Counted from the stretch's first letter, positions 7,519 to 13,702 are shown. The stretch is 13,702 bases of DNA from Collinsella sp. (GCA_019414325.1 DXMG01000049.1:1-13702), one strand, 5' to 3'. The notes: generated from the letters alone by a model not told the origin. A program made the numbers and translations.

Positions 7519-9277
7519 AATGATGTCCCGCCGTCGCCTGTTTGAGGCGGCTGCCGGTGCGCTGTTGCTTTCGGGCTGCTCGGTGCAGGAAGACTCCTCG
7601 ACCAAAAAGGTCAAAAAGCAGGACAAGATTAAAAAGGCCGAGGCCTCCGATCAGTCCAAGCATCTTCGCGATAAAGATGAGCTGTACGAGGTCTACGACG
7701 ACTCGGGTATTGTGACCATGTACCTGACGGTCTCACGCGGCAACAGCTCCGAGAACACCGACCACAGCTGGGCCGAGATCAACACGTACTCGGTGTATGA
7801 CTATGCCGACATGGGCGTGACGCGCTATCAGGTTATGGGCCTGCTGCAGCTGGGCGACGAAGACGGCCCGGTGGCCGGCGAGGTTGGCTATGGCGAGGAA
7901 GCGCCCAATGCCACCGTGCAGGTGCGCGGTCAGACATCGAGCAACAACTCGCAAAAGAATTACAAGGTGGAGCTCAAAAAGGGCAAGGGTACCTGGCGCC
8001 AACAGCGCGCGATTGCGCTCAACAAGCACATGGGCGAGGGTATGCGTTTTCGCAACAAGATGGCCTACGACCTTATTCGCGGGATTCCCCAGATGATGGG
8101 CCTGCGCACGCAGTTTGTGCATCTGTGGGTGTGCGACCAGACCGAAAAGTCCAACGATACCTTTCAGGACTACGGCCTGTTTACACAGGTGGAGCAGCTC
8201 AACAAGACGGCGCTTAAGGCACATGGCCTGGATAAGAGCGGGCACCTGTACAAGGTGAACAGCTTTGATTTCCATCGCTACGAGGACACCATTAAACTTT
8301 CCGACGATCCCGACTACAACCAGGCAAACTTTGAGGGCATGCTCGAGATTAAGGGCGATTCGGACCACACGAAGCTCATCGAGATGCTCGATGCGCTCAA
8401 CGACGAATCGCAAAAGATCGATGACGTGCTCGACACCCACTTTGATTCTGAGAATCTGGTTTATTGGCTGGCGTTTCAGATTCTGACGGGCAACTGCGAT
8501 ACGCAGAACCGTAACTGCTATCTGTACAGTCCTCTCAACTCAAATACCTGGTACTTTTTAGATTGGGATAACGATGGCATGCTGCGTAAGCTGGAGCTTT
8601 CTCTTACCGGGTTTTCGGACTACTCGAGCTGGGAGCGCGGTGCAAGCAACTACTGGGGCAACGTGTTGTTTAACCGCGCGTTGCGCAGTAAGTCGTTCCG
8701 CAGCGAACTCGACCGTGCCGTCAAGGACTTGCGCTCGTATTTGACCGAGACTCGCCTGACCAAGATGATCAAGCACTACCGCGAGGTTACTGAATCGCTG
8801 GTCTTTGCTTCGCCCGATATCGACCATCTGCCTGTCACCAAGGACCAATACGAGCAGATCGCCGCGGTGATTCCCTCCGAGATCGAGGAGAACTATAAGA
8901 GCTTTCGCGAGAGTTTTAAAAAGCCCATGCCGTTCTACATCGGCGTGCCGCAGATCGATAACGGTAAGCTGCGTATTAACTGGGATGCGTCCTACGACTT
9001 TGAGTCGCGCGACATTCGCTACACCGTGGAGCTTGCGCGTGACTATGCCATTAGCGACGTGGTCTTTAAGGCCGAGGACGTGCTGCTTCCCGAGGTGATC
9101 TGCGATGCGCCCGATACCGGCCAGTATTTTGTGCGCGTGCGTGCCACCAACTCCGACGGTTATAGGCAAGATGCGTTTGACTACTATGTGACCGACGACG
9201 GCAAGCACTACGGCATGAAGTGCTTTTACGTGCAAGACGGCGGTAAAGTCGTGGAGGATACGTATGAGGAGGGCTAG
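7508..9277 (+). CDS. CotH-family secreted kinase, Tat-type lipoprotein
   Basis: A 589-residue protein starting at ATG 7508 (GGGGA 7496-7500 before it) inside the end of pelG. The N-terminus has a Tat-like SRRRLF followed by a short hydrophobic run and the lipobox LSGC, with Cys24 as the expected lipid-carrying residue; it is therefore probably tethered outside the membrane. A charged Lys-rich linker follows (about 30-60). The CotH core shows GQTSSNNSQKNYKVEL near residue 140, then RNKMAYDLIR, then GNCDTQNRNCYLY with D331 and FLDWDNDG with D352 and D354; these match the CotH pattern of a basic/Asn-rich catalytic loop and a metal-binding Asp. CotH proteins are atypical secreted protein kinases, first known from Bacillus spore coats. 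About residues 473-575 look like a fibronectin III-type beta domain. Target unknown; nothing here suggests sporulation. Confidence 0.85.
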   Translation: MTDRMMSRRRLFEAAAGALLLSGCSVQEDSSTKKVKKQDKIKKAEASDQSKHLRDKDELYEVYDDSGIVTMYLTVSRGNSSENTDHSWAEINTYSVYDYADMGVTRYQVMGLLQLGDEDGPVAGEVGYGEEAPNATVQVRGQTSSNNSQKNYKVELKKGKGTWRQQRAIALNKHMGEGMRFRNKMAYDLIRGIPQMMGLRTQFVHLWVCDQTEKSNDTFQDYGLFTQVEQLNKTALKAHGLDKSGHLYKVNSFDFHRYEDTIKLSDDPDYNQANFEGMLEIKGDSDHTKLIEMLDALNDESQKIDDVLDTHFDSENLVYWLAFQILTGNCDTQNRNCYLYSPLNSNTWYFLDWDNDGMLRKLELSLTGFSDYSSWERGASNYWGNVLFNRALRSKSFRSELDRAVKDLRSYLTETRLTKMIKHYREVTESLVFASPDIDHLPVTKDQYEQIAAVIPSEIEENYKSFRESFKKPMPFYIGVPQIDNGKLRINWDASYDFESRDIRYTVELARDYAISDVVFKAEDVLLPEVICDAPDTGQYFVRVRATNSDGYRQDAFDYYVTDDGKHYGMKCFYVQDGGKVVEDTYEEG

Positions 9278-10055
9278 CGCGCTGCTTGAGCGCTTGGCGG
9301 CCCCGCCTGTGCGTACCACGCAGGAGCGTTACCGCCACGAGCTCAAATATCTCATTAACGAGGGCGAGCACGCTGCGCTTGCCTGTCGCATGGCGCCGGT
9401 GTTTAAGCTGGACAAGCATGCGCGGGCGGGCGGTTACACTATTCGCAGCCTGTATTTTGACGACTACTGCAACTCGGCCTACAAGGAAAAAGACGCCGGC
9501 ATTCTCATGCGCAAAAAGTATCGCGTGCGCATCTATAACGGCAGCGACAAGGTGATTAAGCTCGAGCGCAAAAAGAAGTACGGCAGCTGGATCTACAAGG
9601 AGGACGCGCCGCTTACGCGCGGCGAGTTTGAGCAGATTTTGGCTGGCGACTACGGCTTTTTGCTGAGGAGCACCTATCCGCTCTGTCGCGAGTTCTACAT
9701 CGAGTGCATCTGCAACATGATGCGCCCGCGGACCATCGTGGACTACGAGCGCGAGCCGTGGGTGATGGATGAGGGCACCGTGCGCATTACGTTTGACATG
9801 AACGTGCGTGCCGCGGTGGGAAGCTTCGATATCTTTGACGCGACGCTGCCCGCGTTGCCGGTCCTGGAGCCCGGCAAGCTGGTGATGGAGGTCAAGTTTA
9901 CGGAGTTTTGTCCGCAGCTGGTGCGCGATATGGTGCCGCCGGGCGCGGCCGAACTCACGGCGGTCTCTAAGTACTGCCTGTGTTATGACAAGACCGCCTA
10001 CCTGCGCGGATTTAATTACTGGGAATCGGATTTTGAGAACCGAGGGGATATTTAG
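9264..10055 (+). CDS. VTC-domain protein, polyphosphate polymerase-like
   Basis: A 263-residue protein that is a single VTC/CYTH-type tunnel domain without an SPX or membrane part. ATG 9264 follows GGAGG (9253-9257) and overlaps the end of the CotH gene by 14 bases. Basic and acidic residues expected to line the tunnel are present: K28 in RHELKY, R61 in IRSLYFDD, R87 and R89 in KYRVRIY, K99 and E101 in KLERKKK, R174 in RITFD, E209 and K211 in VMEVKF and K236 in SKY. In yeast Vtc4 this fold makes polyphosphate from ATP with a divalent metal; bacterial stand-alone members are mostly untested. With all charged positions kept, an active nucleotide or polyphosphate enzyme is likely. It has no export signal, so it should be cytoplasmic, perhaps docked on the DUF4956 protein next to it. 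Confidence 0.85.
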   Translation: MRRASALLERLAAPPVRTTQERYRHELKYLINEGEHAALACRMAPVFKLDKHARAGGYTIRSLYFDDYCNSAYKEKDAGILMRKKYRVRIYNGSDKVIKLERKKKYGSWIYKEDAPLTRGEFEQILAGDYGFLLRSTYPLCREFYIECICNMMRPRTIVDYEREPWVMDEGTVRITFDMNVRAAVGSFDIFDATLPALPVLEPGKLVMEVKFTEFCPQLVRDMVPPGAAELTAVSKYCLCYDKTAYLRGFNYWESDFENRGDI

Positions 10056-10058
10056 ACC

Positions 10059-10724
10059 ATGAGCACCAGGGACTTTTTTAAGAACTCCGTCTTGGAGGCG
10101 TTTGGCCAGGTCGACCCTGCCAAGATTGGCCTGTCGCTGCTCGTGGCGCTCGCCATGGGCATCCTGATCTATTACGTGTACAAGCGCTTTTTTACCGGCG
10201 TGGTGTATTCGCGCAGCTTTGCCGTGACACTCGTGGGCATGTGCGTGCTTACCTGCATGGTCACGCTCGCGATCTCGACGAACGTGGTCATCTCGCTCGG
10301 TATGGTCGGTGCTCTGTCTATCGTCCGCTACCGTACAGCGGTCAAGGACCCGCTCGACCTGCTGTATCTGTTTTGGGCCATTACCACGGGCATTACGGCC
10401 GGTGCCGGCATGTATGCGCTCGTGGGGCTCACCGCGGTGGTGATCGTGGCGATGATCGCCGGCTTTGCGAGCCACCAGGACAAGTCGCGCGTGTACATGA
10501 TGGTCATCCACTACACGGGCCAGACCACCGGCGACGATATCGTGCGTGCATTTGGGCGCACCAAGTTTACGGTGAAGTCCAAGACCATGCGCGGTGACAA
10601 GGTCGAGATGGCCGTGGAGGTGTTCTCGGACGGTGTGGATATGCCGTATGCCGACGCCATTCGCGCGCTCGACGGCGTGGAGGACCTGATGTTGATCCAA
10701 TACAACGGCGAGTACCACGGGTAA
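10059..10724 (+). CDS. DUF4956 membrane protein
   Basis: A 221-residue protein beginning at ATG 10059, 3 bases after the VTC gene, with GAGGGG (10042-10047) upstream. About four hydrophobic segments lie between residues 23 and 140. The second to third segment carries SLGMVGALSIVRYRTAVKDP, the conserved DUF4956 core, where basic residues sit next to a membrane segment. Residues about 143-221 form a small soluble alpha/beta domain. The biochemical role of DUF4956 is not known to me; the family is often found beside VTC and CotH genes. The pairing suggests a membrane partner or channel for the VTC enzyme product, which is inference. This is the last gene of the operon. Confidence 0.85.
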   Translation: MSTRDFFKNSVLEAFGQVDPAKIGLSLLVALAMGILIYYVYKRFFTGVVYSRSFAVTLVGMCVLTCMVTLAISTNVVISLGMVGALSIVRYRTAVKDPLDLLYLFWAITTGITAGAGMYALVGLTAVVIVAMIAGFASHQDKSRVYMMVIHYTGQTTGDDIVRAFGRTKFTVKSKTMRGDKVEMAVEVFSDGVDMPYADAIRALDGVEDLMLIQYNGEYHG

Positions 10725-10730
10725 CTATGT

Positions 10731-10754
10731 TCCGGCGTTCTAACGAACGCCGGA
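10731..10754 (+). terminator. Perfect 10-bp hairpin after the operon, possible terminator without T-tract
   Basis: TCCGGCGTTC, loop TAAC, then GAACGCCGGA: a perfect 10-bp stem beginning 6 bases after the DUF4956 stop. The position is right for a terminator, but the following bases (CCGCTCGATG) are not T-rich, so it may instead be an RNA 3'-end stabiliser, a Rho-linked pause site, or part of the repeat that follows. Confidence 0.5.
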
Positions 10755-10768
10755 CCGCTCGATGCTGC

Positions 10769-10868
10769 GCGGGCATCTGCCGGTCGATCTGCCGCTCAAA
10801 CCGTCGCTCGCGTACATATAGTACGCTTCGCTCCTCTTTCGCGGCACCTCGCCTCGGCAGCTGCCCGC
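10769..10868. repeat. Concentric imperfect palindrome of about 100 bases
   Basis: Outer arms GCGGGCATCTGCC (10769-10781) and GGCAGCTGCCCGC (10856-10868) pair at 12 of 13 positions. Inside them GCCGC (10791-10795) pairs with GCGGC (10841-10845), and GCGTAC (10810-10815) with GTACGC (10821-10826) around the centre ATATA. All three pairs share a centre near 10818. CGCTC recurs about six times across 10755-10873. The layout resembles an extragenic palindromic element or a small non-autonomous mobile element; no genome copies can be checked here. No convincing coding potential is seen. Confidence 0.55.
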
Positions 10869-10901
10869 TCGCTGGCGTATGCTCGACCTGGGTGGGCCGA
10901 T

Positions 10902-10932
10902 TTGGTTCGCATGCCTTCTTCACGGGTATCAT
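10902..10932 (+). promoter_or_regulatory. Weak candidate promoter for the lacI-type gene
   Basis: TATCAT at 10927-10932 matches the -10 consensus at five of six bases. TTGGTT at 10902-10907 is a poor -35 with a 19-base spacer. Transcription would start within the operator at 10935-10948, which suits repression. Confidence 0.3.
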
Positions 10933-10934
10933 GG

Positions 10935-10948
10935 TGAAAGCGATTTCA
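10935..10948. promoter_or_regulatory. LacI-type operator before the repressor gene
   Basis: TGAAAGCGATTTCA fully fits the LacI/CcpA-family pattern TGWAANCGNTNWCA. The TGAAA and TTTCA half-sites are symmetric about the central CG step. It lies 16 bases before the GTG start, so self-repression is likely. Confidence 0.65.
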
Positions 10949-10953
10949 ATGAT

Positions 10954-10958
10954 AGGGG
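10954..10958 (+). promoter_or_regulatory. Ribosome binding site choosing GTG 10964
   Basis: AGGGG lies 5 bases before GTG 10964 and 14 before ATG 10973, so the GTG start is favoured. An in-frame ATG at 10931 would put the operator inside the gene and is disfavoured. Confidence 0.6.
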
Positions 10959-10963
10959 TGCTC

Positions 10964-11944
10964 GTGGTAAAGATGAAAGATGTGGCCGAGCTGGCCGGCG
11001 TTTCGAGCGCCGCGGTCTCGCGCTATCTCAACGGTGGATATATCTCGGCGGACAAGGCCGAGCGCATTAAGCAGGCGATTGAGCTGACCGGATACGTGCG
11101 ATCCAGCCAGGCTCGCGCGCTGCGCACCGGCTCCACCAAGCTCATCGGCGTTATCGTGCCTAAGATCAACTCGGAATCTGTGAGCCGCATTACCGCCGGT
11201 ATTGGCCAGGTGCTCGGTCGTCGTGGCTACCAGATGCTGCTTGCCAATACCGATAACGCGGCCGATCGCGAGCTCGAATACCTCGATTTATTCCAAAATC
11301 ACCCGGTCGATGGCATTGTGCTGGTGGCAACCATGATCACCGACGAGCACCGTCGCGCGATTGAGTCGTGCCGCGTGCCCATTGTGTTGATCGGCCAACA
11401 TGTCGAGGGCGCGGCATGTGTCTATCACGACGATTACGAGGCTGCCTTTGAGCTCGGCCGTGCGCTTGCGGGTCGGGTGGATGGCAAGATCGCCTACATC
11501 GGAGTTACCGAAGAGGACCGCGCGGCTGGTTTCGACCGTCGTCGCGGCTTTGAGGCGGGGCTTCTTGCTGCGGGCGTGGTGCTTGATTCGAGCCTGATTC
11601 GCCAGGGATCCTTTACGCTTGACTCGGGCTATCGCGCTGCGCGCGAGCTGCTTGCCGATGCCCCCGATGTTTCGTTTATTGCGTGCGCGACCGACACTAT
11701 TGCGGCCGGCGCCCTGCGCGCTCTTGACGAGGTGCGCGGCATGGGCGAGGGCGTGCGTCGCGTGAGCGGTTTTGGCGACAACGCATTTTTGCGCGCGCTG
11801 ACGGGCGGTATTCCCACCGTGCATTACGGCTACCTGACCAGCGGCGTCGAGGCGACCAATATGTTGCTCAACACGCTCGATGGTGTGGAGGGGGAGAGCG
11901 GTCTAAAGACGCTCAAGCTCGGCCATCAGCTTATGAATGTCTAG
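10964..11944 (+). CDS. LacI-family transcriptional repressor, ScrR-like
   Basis: A 326-residue regulator from GTG 10964 (323 residues if ATG 10973 is used). The N-terminal helix-turn-helix spans about residues 4-24 (MKDVAELAGVSSAAVSRYLNGG), followed by a hinge region (RSSQARALRTG) and a periplasmic-binding-protein-like sugar domain starting at IGVIVPKINSESVSR. This wording is close to sucrose operon repressors of Gram-positive bacteria. Without sugar it would bind operators as a dimer; sugar or sugar phosphate should release it. It sits directly before the sucrose-type PTS gene in the same direction, with operator-like sites before both genes. The LacI family is certain; the sucrose assignment depends on the neighbour and on general resemblance. 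Confidence 0.88.
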   Translation: MVKMKDVAELAGVSSAAVSRYLNGGYISADKAERIKQAIELTGYVRSSQARALRTGSTKLIGVIVPKINSESVSRITAGIGQVLGRRGYQMLLANTDNAADRELEYLDLFQNHPVDGIVLVATMITDEHRRAIESCRVPIVLIGQHVEGAACVYHDDYEAAFELGRALAGRVDGKIAYIGVTEEDRAAGFDRRRGFEAGLLAAGVVLDSSLIRQGSFTLDSGYRAARELLADAPDVSFIACATDTIAAGALRALDEVRGMGEGVRRVSGFGDNAFLRALTGGIPTVHYGYLTSGVEATNMLLNTLDGVEGESGLKTLKLGHQLMNV

Positions 11945-11982
11945 GTTTTGGGCATGCCTGCCTTCCTCTGAGCCGACTGTTT

Positions 11983-12012
11983 TTGCCTTAAAACTACCAT
12001 TCGCCGGCTAAT
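11983..12012 (+). promoter_or_regulatory. Weak candidate promoter for the PTS gene
   Basis: TTGCCT (11983-11988) and GCTAAT (12007-12012), spacer 18, each match four of six consensus bases. Both operator-like sites would lie just downstream, so bound repressor would block start or early elongation. An alternative -10, TATATG at 12049-12054, lies between the operators but has no good -35. Confidence 0.25.
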
Positions 12013-12032
12013 TCCTACCGTTCATCCTGGTG

Positions 12033-12046
12033 TGAAAACGATTAGA
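12033..12046. promoter_or_regulatory. Second operator-like site, upstream copy
   Basis: TGAAAACGATTAGA fits TGWAANCGNTNWCA with one mismatch (G for C near the end). It is 26 bases from the next site, roughly two and a half helical turns. Confidence 0.45.
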
Positions 12047-12058
12047 GATATATGAAAC

Positions 12059-12072
12059 TGAAAACGTTTACA
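12059..12072. promoter_or_regulatory. Operator/cre-like site before the PTS gene
   Basis: TGAAAACGTTTACA fits the pattern TGWAANCGNTNWCA in full, and CTGAAAACGTTTACAG (12058-12073) is palindromic at 14 of 16 bases. It lies 57 bases before the PTS start and is likely bound by the adjacent LacI-family repressor, though a CcpA-like global regulator could also read it. Confidence 0.7.
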
Positions 12073-12112
12073 GTGTAAGTGTCAAAGATGGCCGGGTGCA
12101 GATGCGCCCGTT

Positions 12113-12117
12113 GGAGG
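12113..12117 (+). promoter_or_regulatory. Ribosome binding site for the PTS gene
   Basis: GGAGG followed by AAAGGGAAGTC precedes ATG 12129. It makes the longer in-frame start at 12096, which lies upstream of it, unlikely. Confidence 0.65.
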
Positions 12118-12128
12118 AAAGGGAAGTC

Positions 12129-13529
12129 ATGGACTACCGCAAATCAGCCCAAGAGGTGCTCGACAACATCGGTGGCGCCGGCAACGTTGTTTCGGCCGCA
12201 CACTGCGCCACGCGTCTGCGTCTGGTGATTGCCGATAACGCCAAGGTCGACAAGGAGGCCCTTGAGAATATCGACGGCGCCAAGGGCGTCTTTGAGGCCC
12301 AGGGCCAGCTGCAGATTATTTTTGGCACCGGCACCGTCAACAAGGTCTACGAGGAGTTCATCGCGCTCAGTGGCGTCGAAGCTGCTACCAAGGCCGAGGT
12401 CAAGGAGGCCGCGGCGCAGCAGCAGAACATCTTTATGCGTGCCATTAAGGTGCTCGGCGACGTCTTTGTCCCCATCATCCCCGCCATCGTGGCTTCGGGC
12501 CTGCTGCTGGGCATTATGAGCGCCCTCAACTTTATGGCCTCCAACGGCTTTATCGCGCTCGACACCAATAACTTTATCTACAAGATCGCCGACCTGGTCT
12601 CGGGAACGTCCTTTGGCATTCTGCAGATCCTGATCGGTTACTCCGCCGCTAAGGCCTTTGGCGCCAACCCGTATCTGGGCGCCGTCGTCGGCGGTGCGTT
12701 TATCAACTCCTCGCTGCAGAGCGCCTATACGGTTGCCTCCGAGGGCGTGCAGACCATGGTCACTGTCATTCCCGGCGTCTACAGCTTTGAGTGGGTCGGT
12801 TATCAGGGCCACGTTATCCCCATCGTTATCGCCTGCGCCATTCTGGCCTTCCTCGAAAAGCGCCTGCACAAGATCGTTCCCGAGATGTTCGACCTCTTTG
12901 TGACCCCGCTCGTCTCGGTGTTCGTGACCGTGCTCGTGACGCTCGTTGCCGTCGGCCCCATCTTTGTCTGGGCCGAGAACGCCATCCTCGGTCTGATCCA
13001 GGCCCTGCTGACCCTGCCCTTCGGCATCGGTTCCTTTATCGTCGGCCTGTTCTATGCCCCCACGGTCGTTACCGGTATCCACCAGATGTACACCGCCATC
13101 GACCTGGGCCAGCTCGCCCAGTACGGTGTGACCTACTGGCTGCCCATCGCCAGCGCTGCCAACATCGCCCAGGGTGGCGCTGCGCTCGCCGTTGCCTTTA
13201 AGACCCGCGATGCCAAGATCAAGGGCCTGGCGCTTCCTTCGGCTCTGTCCGCCTTCATGGGCATTACCGAGCCTGCCATCTTCGGCGTGAATCTGCGCTT
13301 CTTTAAGCCCTTCATCGCCGGCTGCATCGGCGGCGGTTGCGGTGCCCTGGTCTGCGCGCTCACCTCGCTTGCCGCTTCCGGCACCGGCGTTACCGGCATC
13401 TTCGGTATCCTGCTGTGCCTGGCCCAGCCCGTGCAGTACGCGATCATGTTTGCGGTCGCCGCGCTGGTTTCCTTTGCCGTCTCGTTTGTTCTGTACAAGG
13501 ACGAGCCCAAGGCTTCCGAGCAGGCCTAA
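12129..13529 (+). CDS. scrA: PTS sucrose-type EIIBC permease
   Basis: A 466-residue membrane permease of the glucose-sucrose PTS superfamily. Residues 1-80 are the EIIB domain, with the phosphorylated Cys26 in AAHCATRLRL and the GQLQIIFGTGTVNKVY motif. After a short linker the EIIC domain (about 100-460) has around ten hydrophobic segments, with VPIIPAIVASGLLLG, GYQGHVIPIV, ANIAQGGAALAV and GITEPAIFGVNLRF near residue 378. These phrases are very close to ScrA of enteric bacteria, which takes up sucrose as sucrose-6-phosphate. There is no EIIA domain, so phosphate must come from a separate EIIA, as in other ScrA systems. Trehalose or another beta/alpha-glucoside cannot be fully excluded. Start chosen at ATG 12129. 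Confidence 0.85.
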   Translation: MDYRKSAQEVLDNIGGAGNVVSAAHCATRLRLVIADNAKVDKEALENIDGAKGVFEAQGQLQIIFGTGTVNKVYEEFIALSGVEAATKAEVKEAAAQQQNIFMRAIKVLGDVFVPIIPAIVASGLLLGIMSALNFMASNGFIALDTNNFIYKIADLVSGTSFGILQILIGYSAAKAFGANPYLGAVVGGAFINSSLQSAYTVASEGVQTMVTVIPGVYSFEWVGYQGHVIPIVIACAILAFLEKRLHKIVPEMFDLFVTPLVSVFVTVLVTLVAVGPIFVWAENAILGLIQALLTLPFGIGSFIVGLFYAPTVVTGIHQMYTAIDLGQLAQYGVTYWLPIASAANIAQGGAALAVAFKTRDAKIKGLALPSALSAFMGITEPAIFGVNLRFFKPFIAGCIGGGCGALVCALTSLAASGTGVTGIFGILLCLAQPVQYAIMFAVAALVSFAVSFVLYKDEPKASEQA

Positions 13530-13546
13530 GAGCTTTTGATTAAGGG

Positions 13547-13577
13547 AATGCCCGCGGGTTGTATGCTCGCGGGCGTT
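13547..13577 (+). terminator. Hairpin after the PTS gene, likely weak intrinsic terminator
   Basis: AATGCCCGCG (13547-13556) pairs with CGCGGGCGTT (13568-13577) in a 10-bp stem with one G-T wobble and an 11-base loop, followed by a short T-containing stretch (TCCTGTAT). It lies 17 bases after the PTS stop. It may end or lower transcription into the next gene; the T-tract is poor. Confidence 0.55.
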
Positions 13578-13636
13578 TCCTGTATCTGGTGCCGTTCTCT
13601 GGCGCCTTGTTACTTTCGATCCGTTAGGACTTTGAT

Positions 13637-13702
13637 ATGTCTAATGCACTTGGTCGCGACCTTGCAAAGCTGGTTGCTGCTGTTGACGCTGCCGCCTCTG
13701 GG
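13637..13702 (+). CDS. Start of an unidentified gene (3' partial), possibly sucrose-6-phosphate hydrolase
   Basis: The last 66 bases are an open frame of 22 codons (MSNALGRDLAKLVAAVDAAASG) beginning at ATG 13637, with TTAGGAC shortly upstream as a possible ribosome binding site. The fragment is a likely helical N-terminus with no catalytic motif inside the window. Following a LacI-type regulator and a sucrose PTS gene, a GH32 sucrose-6-phosphate hydrolase is the natural guess, but this is based on context only. Confidence 0.5.
   Translation, partial: MSNALGRDLAKLVAAVDAAASG

Noticed and set aside
7508..9277. A spore-coat role for the CotH protein
   Set aside because: No sporulation gene is nearby and the gene is embedded in a polysaccharide operon; CotH kinases occur widely outside spore formers.
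9066..10718. 550-residue open frame on the minus strand opposite the VTC and DUF4956 genes
   Set aside because: It runs through two well-recognised genes on the other strand, is very rich in His/Arg/Ala, and has no recognisable domain.
10810..10826. Reading GCGTACATATAGTACGC as a regulator operator
   Set aside because: It shares its centre with two outer arm pairs, so it is better explained as the core of the larger palindrome.
10727..10963. N-terminal extension of the LacI-type protein from ATG 10727
   Set aside because: The extension would translate the palindromic repeat into an Arg/Cys/Ser-rich string with no counterpart in LacI proteins, and a better start with ribosome binding site and operator lies at 10964.
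11945..11990. Possible terminator after the LacI-type gene
   Set aside because: GGCATGCC (11951-11958) is a short palindrome with no loop, and the T-run at 11980-11984 is not next to a stable stem.
12096..12128. Longer start for the PTS gene at 12096
   Set aside because: The ribosome binding site (12113-12117) lies downstream of it, and MDYRKSAQEVL from 12129 matches the usual EIIB start.
12144..13082. Open frame on the minus strand opposite the PTS gene
   Set aside because: Low-complexity Gly/Asp/His translation mirrors the PTS coding sequence; no ribosome binding site or domain seen.

Overview
The window is GC-rich (roughly 60% by eye), densely coded, and has all its genes on the + strand. 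Codon use, Shine-Dalgarno-led starts, a sucrose-type PTS with a LacI-family repressor of Gram-positive type, and a pel-type cluster with no outer-membrane parts (no PelB, no PelC) all point to a Gram-positive host. My best guess is a gut actinobacterium of the class Coriobacteriia, such as Collinsella. That taxonomic guess rests on pattern recognition, not on a search.

Region 1 (1-10724) is one long, tightly packed operon of eight genes whose promoter lies upstream of the window. The first five are a Gram-positive Pel exopolysaccharide synthase: an SDR-PelD fusion cut off at its 5' end, a PelE-like membrane/TPR protein, a DUF2194 protein that looks like the PelA deacetylase, the PelF glycosyltransferase and the PelG membrane transporter. 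PelD keeps the RxxD c-di-GMP inhibitory-site motif but has lost the GGDEF catalytic signature, so it is probably a c-di-GMP receptor that switches synthesis on. Three further genes follow: a CotH-type secreted kinase with a Tat-like lipoprotein signal, a VTC-type polyphosphate polymerase domain protein and a DUF4956 membrane protein. Genes overlap by 4 to 14 bases or are 3 bases apart throughout, so the eight products are very likely made together. The CotH/VTC/DUF4956 trio attached to pel is the least understood part and the best candidate for an undescribed function, perhaps phosphate-based modification or anchoring of the polymer or of a surface protein.

Region 2 (10725-10963) is a non-coding gap with a perfect 10-bp hairpin directly after the operon, a separate concentric imperfect palindrome of about 100 bases, and a LacI-type operator just before the next gene.

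Region 3 (10964-13702) is a sugar-uptake locus: a LacI/ScrR-like repressor, a 184-base regulatory gap with two more operator-like sites, a sucrose-type PTS EIIBC without an EIIA domain, a terminator-like hairpin, and the first 22 codons of another gene, perhaps the sucrose-6-phosphate hydrolase. Three operator-like sites sharing TGAAARCGWTT suggest that the repressor controls both itself and the transporter. No RNA genes, insertion sequences or CRISPR arrays were seen, and no gap without a gene exceeds 300 bases.
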